Assembly: GCA_019359715.1 (NCBI GenBank)
Contig: JAHHGS010000087.1
Coordinates: 1-58,125, forward strand
DNA from: Aphanocapsa sp. GSE-SYN-MK-11-07L
Lineage (GTDB): Bacteria > Cyanobacteriota > Cyanobacteriia > Thermosynechococcales > Thermosynechococcaceae
Reading direction: 5' to 3'
DNA length: 58,125 nt
The notes beneath the pieces were generated by a model that had not been told where the DNA came from, did no database searches, and was given only the letters and a program-made list of their open reading frames with translations. Positions 8,001-17,248 of the stretch are shown piece after piece; position 1 is the stretch's first letter; each line of letters starts with the position of its first letter. The position numbers and the translations under genes were made by a program.

Positions 8001-8942
8001 ATGCCAGTGCAACCAAAATTAATTATTCACGGTGGAGCGGGTAGCTCTTTACAAGGCAAAGGAGGAGTCGCCGCCGTCCGGCAAGCCCTCTACGAAGTGG
8101 TAGAGGATGTCTACCAGCAGCTGGCGGCTGGGGTAAGCGCTGAGGCAGCCGTTGTGTTGGGGTGTCAGCTTTTAGAGGATAATCCTCGCTTTAACGCTGG
8201 GACTGGCTCTGTGCTGCAATCGGATGGCCAAATTCGGATGAGTGCGGCTTTGATGTCTGGCGATCGCCAGCGGTTTAGCGGAGTCATCAACGTGGCCCGG
8301 GTGCAACATCCGATTGACTTGGCGGAGTATCTCCAAACCAGCCCTGATCGGGTACTGTCTGACCAAGGGGCAGCCGAACTGCTGCGAGAATTGCAGTTGC
8401 CCGTCTACAATCCGCTGACGGAACTCCGCCTGCAAGAGTGGTTACAAGAGCGCCAGCAGAATTTTAGCCGCACGATGGCTGGGGTTGTGGCCGAAGGAGA
8501 TGTTGCTTCTGAAGCCAGACGCGGCACAATTGGCGTCGTGGCACTTGATCAGCAAGGGCATTTGACCGTCGGAACTTCCACCGGTGGCAAGGGGTTTGAG
8601 CGGATTGGTCGAGTCAGCGATTCAGCCATGCCAGCCGGCAACTATGCCACAGGTGAAGCGGCCATTAGCTGCACCGGGATTGGCGAAGACATTATTGATG
8701 AATGTTTGGCTGCCCGGATTGTGGTACGGGTAACGGATGGATTGAGCTTAATCCAGTCCTTTGAGAGATCGTTTAGCGAAGCTCAAAAACGCCAGCGAGA
8801 TTTGGGAGCGATTGGAATTGATCGAACGGGGGCGATCGCTTGGGGCAAAACGAGTGAAATACTGCTGGCGGCTTACCATGATGGTGTGCAAGTGGGTGAC
8901 AGCCTAGAGATGCCAGTTGAAATGGGGTGTGGTTTCAGTTAG
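8001..8942 (+). CDS. iaaA: Isoaspartyl peptidase / plant-type L-asparaginase
   Basis: This is an Ntn-hydrolase that cleaves itself into two chains and removes isoaspartyl residues from peptides, and also hydrolyses asparagine. The N-terminal IIHGGAGSS, the RFNAGTGSVLQSDG segment and the autocleavage site RRGTIGVVALD are all present; the Thr of GTIG is the expected nucleophile. GNYATGEAAISCTGIGE follows, as in the family. The ATG at 8001 is preferred over a TTG two codons upstream. The C-terminus ends 8 bases before the left end of an IS remnant but looks complete. Confidence 0.92.
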   Translation: MPVQPKLIIHGGAGSSLQGKGGVAAVRQALYEVVEDVYQQLAAGVSAEAAVVLGCQLLEDNPRFNAGTGSVLQSDGQIRMSAALMSGDRQRFSGVINVARVQHPIDLAEYLQTSPDRVLSDQGAAELLRELQLPVYNPLTELRLQEWLQERQQNFSRTMAGVVAEGDVASEARRGTIGVVALDQQGHLTVGTSTGGKGFERIGRVSDSAMPAGNYATGEAAISCTGIGEDIIDECLAARIVVRVTDGLSLIQSFERSFSEAQKRQRDLGAIGIDRTGAIAWGKTSEILLAAYHDGVQVGDSLEMPVEMGCGFS

Positions 8943-8949
8943 CGACTTG

Positions 8950-9458
8950 AGTTTGGACTAAAGCGGATGAGAAAGGCAGTCAATGGTTGCCACCGACTGC
9001 CTATGCGGGTCGAGGTGCCCCTTGCAAACATGGACACAAATTCAAGTTCAATGACCCGCAAACCCTGCCAGAGCCCAGCGAAAGCCCGGAGGTCGAAGAC
9101 GCTGTGAGTGTATTGACTCCCCTTTACCCTGGCAGTCTGCTCAGAAAACGCTCGCTCCCGGTCGCATTGCACAAGCTTTTCCAGCCATTCTTGCCGCGAT
9201 CGGCACACCTGCTCAACTGCCCAAACCTCGCGGTAAATCTCCAGGTCGGGTCAAAGAGCAAACTCAACCCCCTCGGACTCGCTACCCAACGGTCAAAAAA
9301 CAGGTCTCTAAACCCAAGAATTCGCAGACATCGGTATGAGTTGCAGCTTAGCTTCTGACTCTCCTGACCAGGTCAACTTGACTCCACCACTTTTACAGGC
9401 GGAGGAGTTTTGGGATGGCTTCCTGTCAATGCTTGGTAGGAGACAATTAGTCCAAACT
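8950..9458 (+). mobile_element. Remnant of an insertion sequence bounded by 12-bp inverted repeats
   Basis: AGTTTGGACTAA at 8950-8961 is repeated in inverse as TTAGTCCAAACT at 9447-9458, bounding about 509 bases that contain a broken transposase. The element is far shorter than an intact one, so it is a deleted, inactive copy. I see no clear target-site duplication outside the ends. Confidence 0.75.
8978..9339 (+). pseudogene. Transposase fragment (cyanobacterial NF041680-like family), frameshifted
   Basis: One plus frame from about 8978 reads PPTAYAGRGAPCKHGHKFKF, matching the middle of this transposase family. From about 9121 to the TGA at 9337 a different frame reads PLPWQSAQKTLAPGRIAQAF, then IGTPAQLPKPRGKSPGR, then RTRYPTVKKQVSKPK, which is the characteristic C-terminus. 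The N-terminal half is absent, the piece between the two blocks is deleted and the frame changes, so no working enzyme can be made. The family assignment is from memory of the C-terminal pattern. Confidence 0.75.
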
Positions 9459-9481
9459 AAAGTTATAAACAGCCAACAGCC

Positions 9482-9501
9482 TTGGGGGAGCCGTCCCCCA
9501 A
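9482..9501. other. GC-rich hairpin beside the IS remnant
   Basis: TTGGGGGA (9482-9489) and TCCCCCAA (9494-9501) form a perfect 8-base-pair stem with loop GCCG. It lies 24 bases outside the IS end and 73 bases beyond the stop of the next minus-strand gene. It may terminate that gene or be a copy of a dispersed hairpin repeat. Confidence 0.45.
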
Positions 9502-9574
9502 ACCCTCTCCAGAAGCTGAGGTACAAAGCACCTTAAGAAATATGAATCAAAGTATTGTTGCTCATGAGCACTTT

Positions 9575-10021
9575 TCAACCGGGCAAGCGATCGCAGGTTG
9601 CTTCTAGGCTGCTAATCAGCGTATTGCCGGCCATGATGCTGCTGGTGAAGCAGTAGCGGCGATCGGTGAGCCAGCGTAAATTTTCGAGTCCAGTGCGCTT
9701 GTCGCGATCGCTGAGTACCCAATAGCGTTGAACGATCGACATTGGCCCGACCCAGCCTTCTCCTTCCACGCGGCCTAATTGGCTGTGTTGCAGCACAAAC
9801 GTATAGCGCTGATCGTCAGGGCTAATTTTTCCTCGGTACTGCATGGTCACTTCGGGGTGCGCTTGCTCAGGGAATGTCAACCGAGTTGCCATTGTCAACC
9901 ATTCGTCTCGGCTCCAAGTCACCAGCAGGTTGCCTTGAACGATTAAGGGTAGCTGATTCCGCTCCAGCCAATAGCCCTCTACGGCCCATCGACCTGCATT
10001 TAATAAGAAAGTGTGTGCCAC
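9575..10021 (-). CDS. Lipocalin-like conserved hypothetical protein, 148 aa
   Basis: The sequence is a series of about nine amphipathic strands (for example RWAVEGYWLE, QRYTFVLQHSQLGRVEG, IVQRYWVLSD, DRRYCFTSSIM), the pattern of a small calycin/lipocalin barrel similar in outline to the CpcS-type chromophore lyases of cyanobacteria. I do not see enough to call it a bilin lyase. The start is a GTG; no signal peptide. It is followed at a distance by a GC-rich hairpin. Confidence 0.65.
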   Translation of the reverse strand: MAHTFLLNAGRWAVEGYWLERNQLPLIVQGNLLVTWSRDEWLTMATRLTFPEQAHPEVTMQYRGKISPDDQRYTFVLQHSQLGRVEGEGWVGPMSIVQRYWVLSDRDKRTGLENLRWLTDRRYCFTSSIMAGNTLISSLEATCDRLPG

Positions 10022-10101
10022 AGCAATCTCTAGACTCTAGGTTTGATATAACTTTGAAACGTAAACACACGATTTGGTTTAAGAGTTTTGCCGCTGGTGA
10101 T

Positions 10102-11256
10102 CTAATCTTGAGCTTTCGCACCAGGGATGCGGAGCAGTTCTGGTAAAGAAATGAACTTATATCCTTTGGCCCGCAGTTGCACAATAATCTGGGGTAGCGC
10201 TTCGATTGTTTTTGAGCGATCGCCCCCGCCATCATGGAGCAAAATGACACTGCCAGAGCGGGCATTTTTGACCACATCGCTGACAATCTGCTCGGTGGAA
10301 ACCCCTTTCTTAGCATCTCCTGGCGACACAGACCAAAGGGCAGTCACATATTTTTTGCCAACAGCGTACTCGACTAAACCATTCTTAAGTTCTCCACCGG
10401 GGGGACGAAAGAAGACCGTTTTTGCCCCTGTTTTTTTAAAAATAGAGGCGGTTGTATTATCAACTTCTGCTTTTACCTGGTCAGGCTCCATCGATTTATA
10501 AAGATGGCTCCACGTGTGATTTCCTATAGTGTGCCCATCCGCAACTACTTTTTTAGCAATCTCTGGATACATTTGCAGATGTTTACCGATCCAGAAAAAA
10601 GTGGCTTTAATCTTGTTCTTTTTTAGAATTTCCAGCACCTGAGTTGTCGATGACCAAGGCCCGTCGTCGAACGTTAAAGCAACTACCTTCTCTTTTTTCA
10701 GCAAACGCACCATGCGGATGATTTTGCCCCGAAATTGAGCCGGAATAGACAGGCTATTAGTACTAACAGGTGGCTTAGGTTTAGGAGGAGTCGGTGATGG
10801 AGAAGGGGAAGAAGTGGGCTGGACGGTTGGGGTTGGCTGAGGGGAGGGGATAGGGCTAGCCGAGGGTGAAAGTGTTGGGGTTGGGGTTGGAGGAGAAGGA
10901 ATTGCTGGTGTTGGGATGATCGGTGTCGATAGTGGATCAGGAGCAGGCGAGCTGGATGGGGAGGGTGGAATTGAGGACGGAACGGTTGGCAGCGGCGAAA
11001 CAGGGCTAGCAGTAGGAATAACAGATGGCAAAACTGTCGGGGTCGGGGTAGATTGGCCTGGCTTGAGGGGACTTAGACTCGGATCAGTGGGGGAGGGTTT
11101 GCCAGTTTCAGCTCGCGTTAACCGCCACTGACTTCCATTCAGAGCGCTAGTTATGGCCAGTAAAGTGATCATTCCAACCAGCAGCAGCCATAGACGACGG
11201 GGCAGCCACTTAAAATACCGCTGACGCCAAGGCTGGGGGGGGCAATTTTTTTTCAT
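10102..11256 (-). CDS. Polysaccharide deacetylase family protein, membrane-anchored
   Basis: This NodB-type carbohydrate esterase removes acetyl groups from surface or cell-wall polysaccharide. The N-terminus has a basic stretch then a membrane segment (LWLLLVGMITLLAITSAL), then a long Pro/Ser/Thr linker of about 110 residues. The catalytic domain has VVALTFDDGPWS (Asp pair), GHTIGNHTWSH (metal His pair), FFRPPGGE and VILLHDGGGD. I place the start at the ATG at 11256, just before the basic stretch; a TTG at 11313 would add 19 residues. The protein should face the periplasm. Confidence 0.9.
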   Translation of the reverse strand: MKKNCPPQPWRQRYFKWLPRRLWLLLVGMITLLAITSALNGSQWRLTRAETGKPSPTDPSLSPLKPGQSTPTPTVLPSVIPTASPVSPLPTVPSSIPPSPSSSPAPDPLSTPIIPTPAIPSPPTPTPTLSPSASPIPSPQPTPTVQPTSSPSPSPTPPKPKPPVSTNSLSIPAQFRGKIIRMVRLLKKEKVVALTFDDGPWSSTTQVLEILKKNKIKATFFWIGKHLQMYPEIAKKVVADGHTIGNHTWSHLYKSMEPDQVKAEVDNTTASIFKKTGAKTVFFRPPGGELKNGLVEYAVGKKYVTALWSVSPGDAKKGVSTEQIVSDVVKNARSGSVILLHDGGGDRSKTIEALPQIIVQLRAKGYKFISLPELLRIPGAKAQD

Positions 11257-11440
11257 GGGGAGGTCAATGCCGGAGTTAAGCGAGCGGCTTTGATTTTTTA
11301 AATATCTCTGCAAATTAGTCTATGCAATGCGAATTAAAATTGCTACATCACTCTGATGCTGTATGGCGATAGATCTTACAGTTAGAGGTAACGAGGGTAG
11401 TTCTTGGGTTAGGCTGCACAGCCTCCAAAAAAAATCTTTT

Positions 11441-12580
11441 TCAATCTGGCTTATGAATAATGCCCAAAAGCGCTTCTTGCTTGGCTCCGGTTACAGCCGG
11501 TAAATTGCCTGGAATCTTCTGACAGCGCCAGTAGGCTAACACGGCAAAGGCGATCGCCTCTTTGGCATTGCCCGATAGCCCCATTTCATCTGTCACCCCA
11601 ACCGGGATTGGGTGAAGCAAGCTGGCTAGCCGCTGCTTCAGATAAGGATTGCAAGCCCCGCCTCCGCAGAGCAGAACGCGATCGGGCAGCTGAGACAAGT
11701 GGCGCTGATAGTTAAAAACAATTGAGGCCGCAGTCAGTTCGGTTAGCGTCGCCAAAACATCAGCCGGACCCAAGCCTTCGCACTGGCGCAGACAGTCGGC
11801 AAAATACTCAGTGCCAAACAATTCTCGTCCAGTTGACTTTGGCGGCGGTTGCTGAAAGAAGTCTTGCTGGAGCCATTGCTCGACTAAAGCGTGGCAAGGG
11901 GTGCCGGTTGCTGCCCAAGCCCCATCTTGGTCATACTGCTGTTGCCCACCGGAAAAGTGCTGCACTGCCAGGTCAATCAGCACATTACCGGGGCCAGTAT
12001 CCCAGCCTTTGACACCTTGGCCAATCGGCTTCAGATCACCAACCGCAGGCAGGTAAGTTAAATTGCCAATCCCGCCAATATTCTGGACGCAGCGGCTTTC
12101 AGTTGGGTGGCTGAGCAAACAGGCATCAATTCGAGACACCAGCGGTGCCCCTTGCCCGCCCGCCGCGATATCTGCGACCCGAAAGTTACTGACGGTGCGA
12201 ATGCCCGTTGCTTGAGCGATCGCTTCTCCCCGCCCTAACTGGACGGTATAGCCAAGCGTTCCAGCCTGGGGCGGGCGATGGTAAACGGTTTGCCCGTGGG
12301 AGCCAATCAGGTCGGCTGGTTCGCGATCGGCTTGAATTTGTAGGGCAGCTTGGGCAAAGGCTTGGGCGATCGCATCATCGATTCGGGACAGTTCTTCCAG
12401 AGGCACAGCCTGCCCAGCACACAGCTTTAGGATCTGAGATCGCAGTTCCGGCGGATAGGGATAGGTTTGGGTTGCTAGCAGTTCTACCTCTAAATCAAGC
12501 TCCAGTCCCGAAATATTGACCAAAGCAGCATCAATCCCATCGACAGAGGTGCCACTCATCAACCCAATTGCCCGTACCAT
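11441..12580 (-). CDS. anmK: Anhydro-N-acetylmuramic acid kinase AnmK
   Basis: AnmK phosphorylates and opens the anhydro ring of 1,6-anhydro-MurNAc during peptidoglycan recycling in the cytoplasm. The N-terminal [16 protein letters not shown] is diagnostic, followed by [36 protein letters not shown] and [12 protein letters not shown], all in the family order. Length (379 aa) is normal. It stands 130 bases downstream of nothing on its own strand except the phosphatase gene and appears to be a separate unit. Confidence 0.95.
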   Translation of the reverse strand: MVRAIGLMSGTSVDGIDAALVNISGLELDLEVELLATQTYPYPPELRSQILKLCAGQAVPLEELSRIDDAIAQAFAQAALQIQADREPADLIGSHGQTVYHRPPQAGTLGYTVQLGRGEAIAQATGIRTVSNFRVADIAAGGQGAPLVSRIDACLLSHPTESRCVQNIGGIGNLTYLPAVGDLKPIGQGVKGWDTGPGNVLIDLAVQHFSGGQQQYDQDGAWAATGTPCHALVEQWLQQDFFQQPPPKSTGRELFGTEYFADCLRQCEGLGPADVLATLTELTAASIVFNYQRHLSQLPDRVLLCGGGACNPYLKQRLASLLHPIPVGVTDEMGLSGNAKEAIAFAVLAYWRCQKIPGNLPAVTGAKQEALLGIIHKPD

Positions 12581-12710
12581 GCCTTGGTCGTCCTAAAATT
12601 GCCCTAATTGTGAGGGGTAAAGCCCAATCTACTCAAGAGCATTACTTAAATACCGCATTAGCCATGCGTTTATCTGTTTGTCAGAGTCAGAAATAATTAG
12701 TTATCAGCGG

Positions 12711-13274
12711 CTAATACTGATTGCCTAATCCTTCTGATTCGATCGCAATTTGCGCCTGCTGCCCCGAAAAGGTGATTCGCCAAATACTATCAAAGTCTTT
12801 ACCGCGCCATTTTTCAGGATTCTTAATTCCCAAGGCAGTCGCTAAATTAGGAATGTGATCATGTTCCCAGGTGACAAAGACAGTTTTGCCGTTCAGGGTT
12901 TGGTCTGTGAGTAAAAAGCGAGCTAAATCTGCTTCCTGACCCACCGTGTACTGGGTGTTGATGTTGACTCCGGCTTGAATCGCAGTCGGTGTAATCGTCT
13001 GCAAAGAGCGAATGTTGTTGCCGTTGGGGGGAATCGGCTGAGGGGCAAAAATTGTCGCGGGTTTTCCGTAGCGCTTGAGCAAAATATTTGGCAGGGCGAT
13101 CGCTCGATTCAGTCCGGCTGCGTCAAGGTTAGTATCAGCCGGATTTTGCATGTCTTTATTGCCATGCCTGAGAATCACAATTTGACCTGGCAAAGCCAGA
13201 GCAGACTGCCCAAGCAGATCTAGCAGCGCCATCAGGGTTAACAGCAGAGCAGTTGGCTTCAGCATTCGTTTCAT
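12711..13274 (-). CDS. Histidine phosphatase family protein, exported
   Basis: A signal peptide (residues 1-27, LLLTLMALLDLLGQSALALP) precedes the core IVILRHGNKDMQNP, whose RHG is the phosphatase signature; a second histidine lies in FVTWEHDHIPNLA. The product is short (187 aa) compared with typical members, but the two catalytic segments are present. The ATG overlaps the stop of the upstream SDR gene by four bases (ATGA), so it is translationally coupled. The substrate is unknown. Confidence 0.85.
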   Translation of the reverse strand: MKRMLKPTALLLTLMALLDLLGQSALALPGQIVILRHGNKDMQNPADTNLDAAGLNRAIALPNILLKRYGKPATIFAPQPIPPNGNNIRSLQTITPTAIQAGVNINTQYTVGQEADLARFLLTDQTLNGKTVFVTWEHDHIPNLATALGIKNPEKWRGKDFDSIWRITFSGQQAQIAIESEGLGNQY

Positions 13275-14044
13275 TCTGGGGTGACGTAGGCAGCAGTGAT
13301 GCCACCATCAACTGTAAAGGTCGCTCCATTAATATAGCCAGATTCATCGCTAGCTAGAAATAGAGCCGCTTGAGCAATGTCTGAAGCCTTAGCGAACCGG
13401 CCGGGCGGAATGTGGACTAATCGGCGCTGCCGGCGGGCGGGGTCAGACAACAGTTCGGCTAAGAGAGGGGTTTCAACTGGGCCGGGACAAAGCGCATTCG
13501 CCCGAATATTTTGGCGGGCAAACTCAACCGCAATCTCACGGGTCATCGCTAGGACTCCACCTTTACTAGCGGTATAAGCAACTTGAGAAGTGGCCGCTCC
13601 AACTAAGGCAACAAAAGAAGCCGTATTAATAATCGAGCCGCCTCCTGCCCGCTGTAGGGCGGGGATGCCGTACTTACAGCCCCAAAACACGCCCTTAAGA
13701 TTAATGTTGATCGTTAAATCCCAAACTGCTTCTTCGGTTTCTAAGACTGAGCCATCGTCAGCATGGAAAATGCCTGCGTTGTTAAACAAAACATTTAATT
13801 TGCCGTAGGCTTGTTCAGCCTTGGCGATCGCGGCTTCCACATCCGCTGCTTTGGAAACGTCTGCCTGAACAAAAACTGCCTGCCCACCCGCCTGCTCAAC
13901 TAAGCTCACCGTCTCTTCGCCACCGACTACATTCAAGTCGCAAACGACAACCTGCGCCCCGGCTTGGGCAAACAATAGAGCAGATTCTCGCCCAATTCCG
14001 CTGCCTGCGCCGGTAATCAGAGCAACTTTATTCGCTAAGCGCAT
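13271..14044 (-). CDS. Short-chain dehydrogenase/reductase (SDR) family oxidoreductase
   Basis: A classical SDR of 257 residues. It shows the cofactor motif TGAGSGIGRESA near residue 12, CDLNV at the end of the second strand (favouring NAD(H)), NNAGIF, the catalytic Ser in NTASF, YTASK (Tyr/Lys pair) and CPGPVETPL. The substrate cannot be told from sequence. It is the first gene of a two-gene unit with the exported histidine phosphatase; a nested hairpin lies upstream. Confidence 0.92.
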   Translation of the reverse strand: MRLANKVALITGAGSGIGRESALLFAQAGAQVVVCDLNVVGGEETVSLVEQAGGQAVFVQADVSKAADVEAAIAKAEQAYGKLNVLFNNAGIFHADDGSVLETEEAVWDLTININLKGVFWGCKYGIPALQRAGGGSIINTASFVALVGAATSQVAYTASKGGVLAMTREIAVEFARQNIRANALCPGPVETPLLAELLSDPARRQRRLVHIPPGRFAKASDIAQAALFLASDESGYINGATFTVDGGITAAYVTPE

Positions 14045-14081
14045 GTTGTTTTCTCTTCCTTGAAGCTGATTGAGTTAGAAC

Positions 14082-14127
14082 AGCCTATGTGCCAGGGATC
14101 CTCGGCACGCCCCTCACAAAATAGGCT
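14082..14127. other. Nested inverted repeats upstream of the SDR gene
   Basis: AGCCTAT (14082-14088) pairs with ATAGGCT (14121-14127); inside, GTGCC (14089-14093) pairs with GGCAC (14104-14108) around a GGATCC centre. The structure lies 38 bases before the SDR start, in its likely leader or promoter. It may be an operator or a leader hairpin. Confidence 0.45.
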
Positions 14128-14272
14128 CAGCGCTAGGGCGATCGCACCATCAATCCTGAGGAAGAGACAACTCATGTTTAAACTGGATTGACCTTACCAG
14201 AAATGAGGCTTGTTCCAAAATATTACCCTGACAATTGGTAGTAACTGAAGTTGGCAACAGGAGCGGGCAAAT

Positions 14273-15076
14273 TTAGACTTCATCTGGGTTAATTCCTAAT
14301 GCTTTTAGGCGCTCAGCCATCCGAGCAGCTTTCGCTTGAGCAAGATCTCGCTCTTGTTCAGCCACTAGCCGCTGCTGGCGCTCTTCTGCTCGTTGCTGCT
14401 CTGACTGTTCTAAGGGAGTGGCAATCCAGTTGTCCTCTAAATCTAGCCACCGTAACCACTGGCGGGTAATCTCTTCATATTTCCCTTGCCACAGTCCTAG
14501 ACCTAATTTGAGATCCTGGAGCCAAAGTCGGTTGTCTTCAAGCGCCATTTCCTGATAGCGACCGTCGATCAGGTGAAAACCTCTAAGCATCCCGTTGTAG
14601 CGGTCATACAGAATGTAATAGGGGACGTTGAGAATCCGCTCATACACTTCCCATTTTGTTGGTGGCTCACCGGCTTCTGATTCAGTCTGCCCCAAATCTT
14701 CTTTCTCTGTACCCGGAGAGAGGAGTTCCACCACGACAAACGGGTTGACTCCCTCATCCCAAACGACATAGCTCAGGCGCAGGTCTCGCTCTGCATAGAG
14801 CCGGGGCACCCCGATCGCGACAAACCAGTCGGGGCGTTTATGCCAAAGCGGATGCTGAGCGTCGTAGTAAAGGTTGAGATCGGTGCCGGTGAAAATGCGA
14901 TCACTGCTCACCGCTGTTAAACGCAGGGTGGCGCTCAAGAGCTGGGGCTGCAAATCGTGAAACTCGTCCGGCAATCCTAACTCCTCTGGGTCTTCACTCG
15001 GCAGGTCATACATGGTCAGCAGGTTTACTGACCCTAGCGAGTCGATTTGTTCAGCCAAAGGGCGTGATACAGCCAT
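14273..15076 (-). CDS. Uma2 family (DUF820) protein with C-terminal coiled coil
   Basis: The first 190 residues are the Uma2 nuclease-like domain: RPDWFVAIGVPR, then PFVVVELLSPGTEKEDLG with the catalytic Glu in VVEL, then KWEVYERILNVPYYILYD. Residues from about 210 are charged and Gln/Glu/Arg-rich (SEQQRAEERQQR), a coiled coil commonly attached to this family in cyanobacteria. It is the second Uma2 protein here and is not closely similar to the one at 4.5-5.2 kb. Function is not established. Confidence 0.88.
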   Translation of the reverse strand: MAVSRPLAEQIDSLGSVNLLTMYDLPSEDPEELGLPDEFHDLQPQLLSATLRLTAVSSDRIFTGTDLNLYYDAQHPLWHKRPDWFVAIGVPRLYAERDLRLSYVVWDEGVNPFVVVELLSPGTEKEDLGQTESEAGEPPTKWEVYERILNVPYYILYDRYNGMLRGFHLIDGRYQEMALEDNRLWLQDLKLGLGLWQGKYEEITRQWLRWLDLEDNWIATPLEQSEQQRAEERQQRLVAEQERDLAQAKAARMAERLKALGINPDEV

Positions 15077-15158
15077 AAATCCACCTTCGCTAGACGGGGC
15101 AATCAGCTTGATCTTATCAATTCCGTTTGCCGATAACCAAAAGCCCTAGACTAGAACG

Positions 15159-15932
15159 CTAACTGATTGTCAAATCAAAAGTCGCAGCGTTAATAGCAGC
15201 CTGACAACGCTGGGCGGCAGCATCGACCAGGGCTTGAAATAGCCGCTGGTGCCAAGGCGCTTCGGCTGAAAGTTCAGGGTGCCATTGCAGGGCGATCGCC
15301 CAGGGGTGATGCTGATGCTCGATCGCTTCAATCACCCCATCTGCTGCCGACGCCACAACTTGCCAGCCGGCCGCCAATCGATCCACCGCTTGATGGTGCC
15401 AGGACACAATTGGCATTTCAGTTTGGCCAAGGATCTTGGCCAATCGGCTGGCGGGCTGGACTTGCACCACGTGCTCCACCGGATGACGGGGCTGTTCAGT
15501 CCGGTGCAAAATCTCAGTGCCGTAGCGATCGCAAATATGGACGACCAGATTGCCGCCAGAAGCAACATTGAGCACCTGCATCCCTCGACAAATCCCTAAA
15601 ATTGGCAGATTGCTTTGTAGGACGAGTTTTGCCAAGGCCAGGTCGAACTCGTCTCGCTCCGGATCAACGGCATACACCGCGTGATGGGGCTGTCCGCCGT
15701 ACTGCTCAGGCTCAATATCTCCTCCACCCGAAAAAACAATCCCATCTAATACATTCAGCAAACGAGCTAAGTCAGATTCTCCTGGTGTCAGTAGGATCGG
15801 CACCCCACCCGCCGCTCGGACGGGATCAAGGTAGGCGCTCGGCAAATGAAAGTTACCTACCTCGTTTCGACTATAGGTAGTGACACCGATAATCGGAGAT
15901 TGTTTAGCCGATTGGCTAGGCGGCTGAATCAA
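15159..15932 (-). CDS. Gamma-glutamyl-gamma-aminobutyrate hydrolase family protein (peptidase C26)
   Basis: A class I glutamine amidotransferase-like hydrolase related to PuuD. The nucleophile elbow GICRGMQVLNV supplies Cys, and the His-Glu of ALQWHPE complete the triad. FSGGGDIEPEQYG near the N-terminal third is typical of the family. PuuD-type enzymes release GABA or glutamate from gamma-glutamyl compounds; the substrate here is not proven. The frame begins with TTG at 15932, 22 bases beyond the stop of the Lon-domain gene, so the two are probably cotranscribed. Confidence 0.88.
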   Translation of the reverse strand: MIQPPSQSAKQSPIIGVTTYSRNEVGNFHLPSAYLDPVRAAGGVPILLTPGESDLARLLNVLDGIVFSGGGDIEPEQYGGQPHHAVYAVDPERDEFDLALAKLVLQSNLPILGICRGMQVLNVASGGNLVVHICDRYGTEILHRTEQPRHPVEHVVQVQPASRLAKILGQTEMPIVSWHHQAVDRLAAGWQVVASAADGVIEAIEHQHHPWAIALQWHPELSAEAPWHQRLFQALVDAAAQRCQAAINAATFDLTIS

Positions 15933-15954
15933 GCGGTGCTGCCTCTAATTGTGC

Positions 15955-16596
15955 TTAGGATTGCAGAGTGTCTTTGAGCACTGTGCGGGCTGCCAAATGA
16001 TTACGAGTTGAGGTGAGAATTTCTGCTTCTCTTTCTAAACGAGCGGCAGTGTCCTGTAGCTCCAAAAGGGTCTGCTGTTCCCCAGCCACACCGTGGAAAT
16101 TGCTAGCCACCCAGTAAGAAAATTCTACTGGCAGAGCAGGAATATCTTTAGGCAAGGGAATCTCTTGCTCGGTCAGCTTCTCAGATAAGCGAACAACGTC
16201 CTTGAGCAGTTGCTTAACGTCGGTTGCCAAGGCGTTCAAATCTCGCTCTGGCGGAGTATCTTCGATCCATTCGACCAGACCGACTCGATAGGGTTTTTCC
16301 CGCACGCAATCTAGGACTCGGAATCGCTGCTGCCCTAAAGACAAAATCATCATCCGATCGTCAGGCAGACGCTCATGGCGGACAACCTCAGCGCAACAGC
16401 CGATCGTCGCTGCTTGGCCTTTATTCGGATCCCACAGCAAGACTCCAAATCGGCGATCGCTCTCCAGAATCGTATTCATCATGATTCGGTAGCGAAACTC
16501 GAAGATATGGAGGGGTAACGGACGACCAGGGAACAGAACAACCTCAGGCAATGGGAAGAGAGGCAATTCGCGAACAGCAATTGACGAAGATGGCAT
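15955..16596 (-). CDS. LON peptidase substrate-binding domain protein
   Basis: The 213-residue protein begins with ELPLFPLPEVVLFPGRPLPLHIFE, the hallmark of the Lon N-terminal (PUA-like) domain, continues with RFGVLL, IGCCAEV and LGQQRFRVLD, and ends in helices. There is no ATPase or protease domain. Stand-alone LON domains are common in cyanobacteria and are thought to bind proteins; the role is unknown. Confidence 0.92.
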   Translation of the reverse strand: MPSSSIAVRELPLFPLPEVVLFPGRPLPLHIFEFRYRIMMNTILESDRRFGVLLWDPNKGQAATIGCCAEVVRHERLPDDRMMILSLGQQRFRVLDCVREKPYRVGLVEWIEDTPPERDLNALATDVKQLLKDVVRLSEKLTEQEIPLPKDIPALPVEFSYWVASNFHGVAGEQQTLLELQDTAARLEREAEILTSTRNHLAARTVLKDTLQS

Positions 16597-16725
16597 TGCT
16601 CACTCAAACGGAGGGGATAAAGATAGCTATTCCTTAATGTATCTCATCTGATTCGAGGGATCGAGCTTTGAGTCCGAATCAGTAGCAGTTATTTTTGTTG
16701 ATTCGGTAAACATAACAAAAAAGAC

Positions 16726-16744
16726 CGCCATTTTAATAATGGCG
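16726..16744 (-). terminator. Intrinsic terminator after rpsJ (end of str operon)
   Basis: CGCCATT (16726-16732) and AATGGCG (16738-16744) form a stem with a 5-base loop; on the minus strand it is followed by GTCTTTTTTG. It is about 135 bases beyond the rpsJ stop and is the most likely end of the str transcript. Confidence 0.75.
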
Positions 16745-16878
16745 ATCGCGCGCAAATTCTAAACAATTCAGCAACTGCTGTCCTTGCCTAAATCCATACC
16801 CGAAAAAGTAGAACCTTTAAAGATGAACCAACATAATCAAAATGAAAGTTGATACGTTTAGATGCGCTAAAGGCTTGC

Positions 16879-17196
16879 CTAAAGTTTGACTTCGATATCT
16901 ACCCCGGCCGGTAAATCCAGCTTCATCAGGGCATCAATGGTTTTCGGCGAAGGTTGGTAAATATCGATCATGCGGCGATGGGTACGAGTTTCAAAGTGCT
17001 CCCGGGAGTCTTTGTCAACGTGGGGCGATCGCAGCAAACAGTAAATCCGTCGCCGGGTTGGTAAAGGAATCGGCCCGACTGGGGAAGCGCTGGTTCGCTT
17101 GGCCGTCTCAACAATCTTTTCGCAAGACGTGTCTAACAAGCGATGATCAAAGGCTTTGAGGCGAATCCGAATTTTTTGCTGTTGCAAAGTTGCCAT
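16879..17196 (-). CDS. rpsJ: 30S ribosomal protein S10
   Basis: The 105-residue product matches S10 in length and sequence: [15 protein letters not shown] at the N-terminus, [30 protein letters not shown] across the middle (loop that contacts 16S rRNA; also the NusE surface), and [11 protein letters not shown] at the end. S10 assembles into the 30S head and, as NusE, takes part in antitermination. It is the last gene of the str operon, the usual cyanobacterial position after tuf. Confidence 0.98.
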   Translation of the reverse strand: MATLQQQKIRIRLKAFDHRLLDTSCEKIVETAKRTSASPVGPIPLPTRRRIYCLLRSPHVDKDSREHFETRTHRRMIDIYQPSPKTIDALMKLDLPAGVDIEVKL

Positions 17197-17248
17197 GGCT
17201 TTTTCTAGTTGTCAAAGATCAGAATTAAATACACTCATACAGGAAACA

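Noticed and set aside
9336-9536. A 66-residue plus-strand frame after the transposase stop
   Set aside because: It has no recognisable domain, crosses the IS right end and lacks a ribosome binding site; it is chance sequence.
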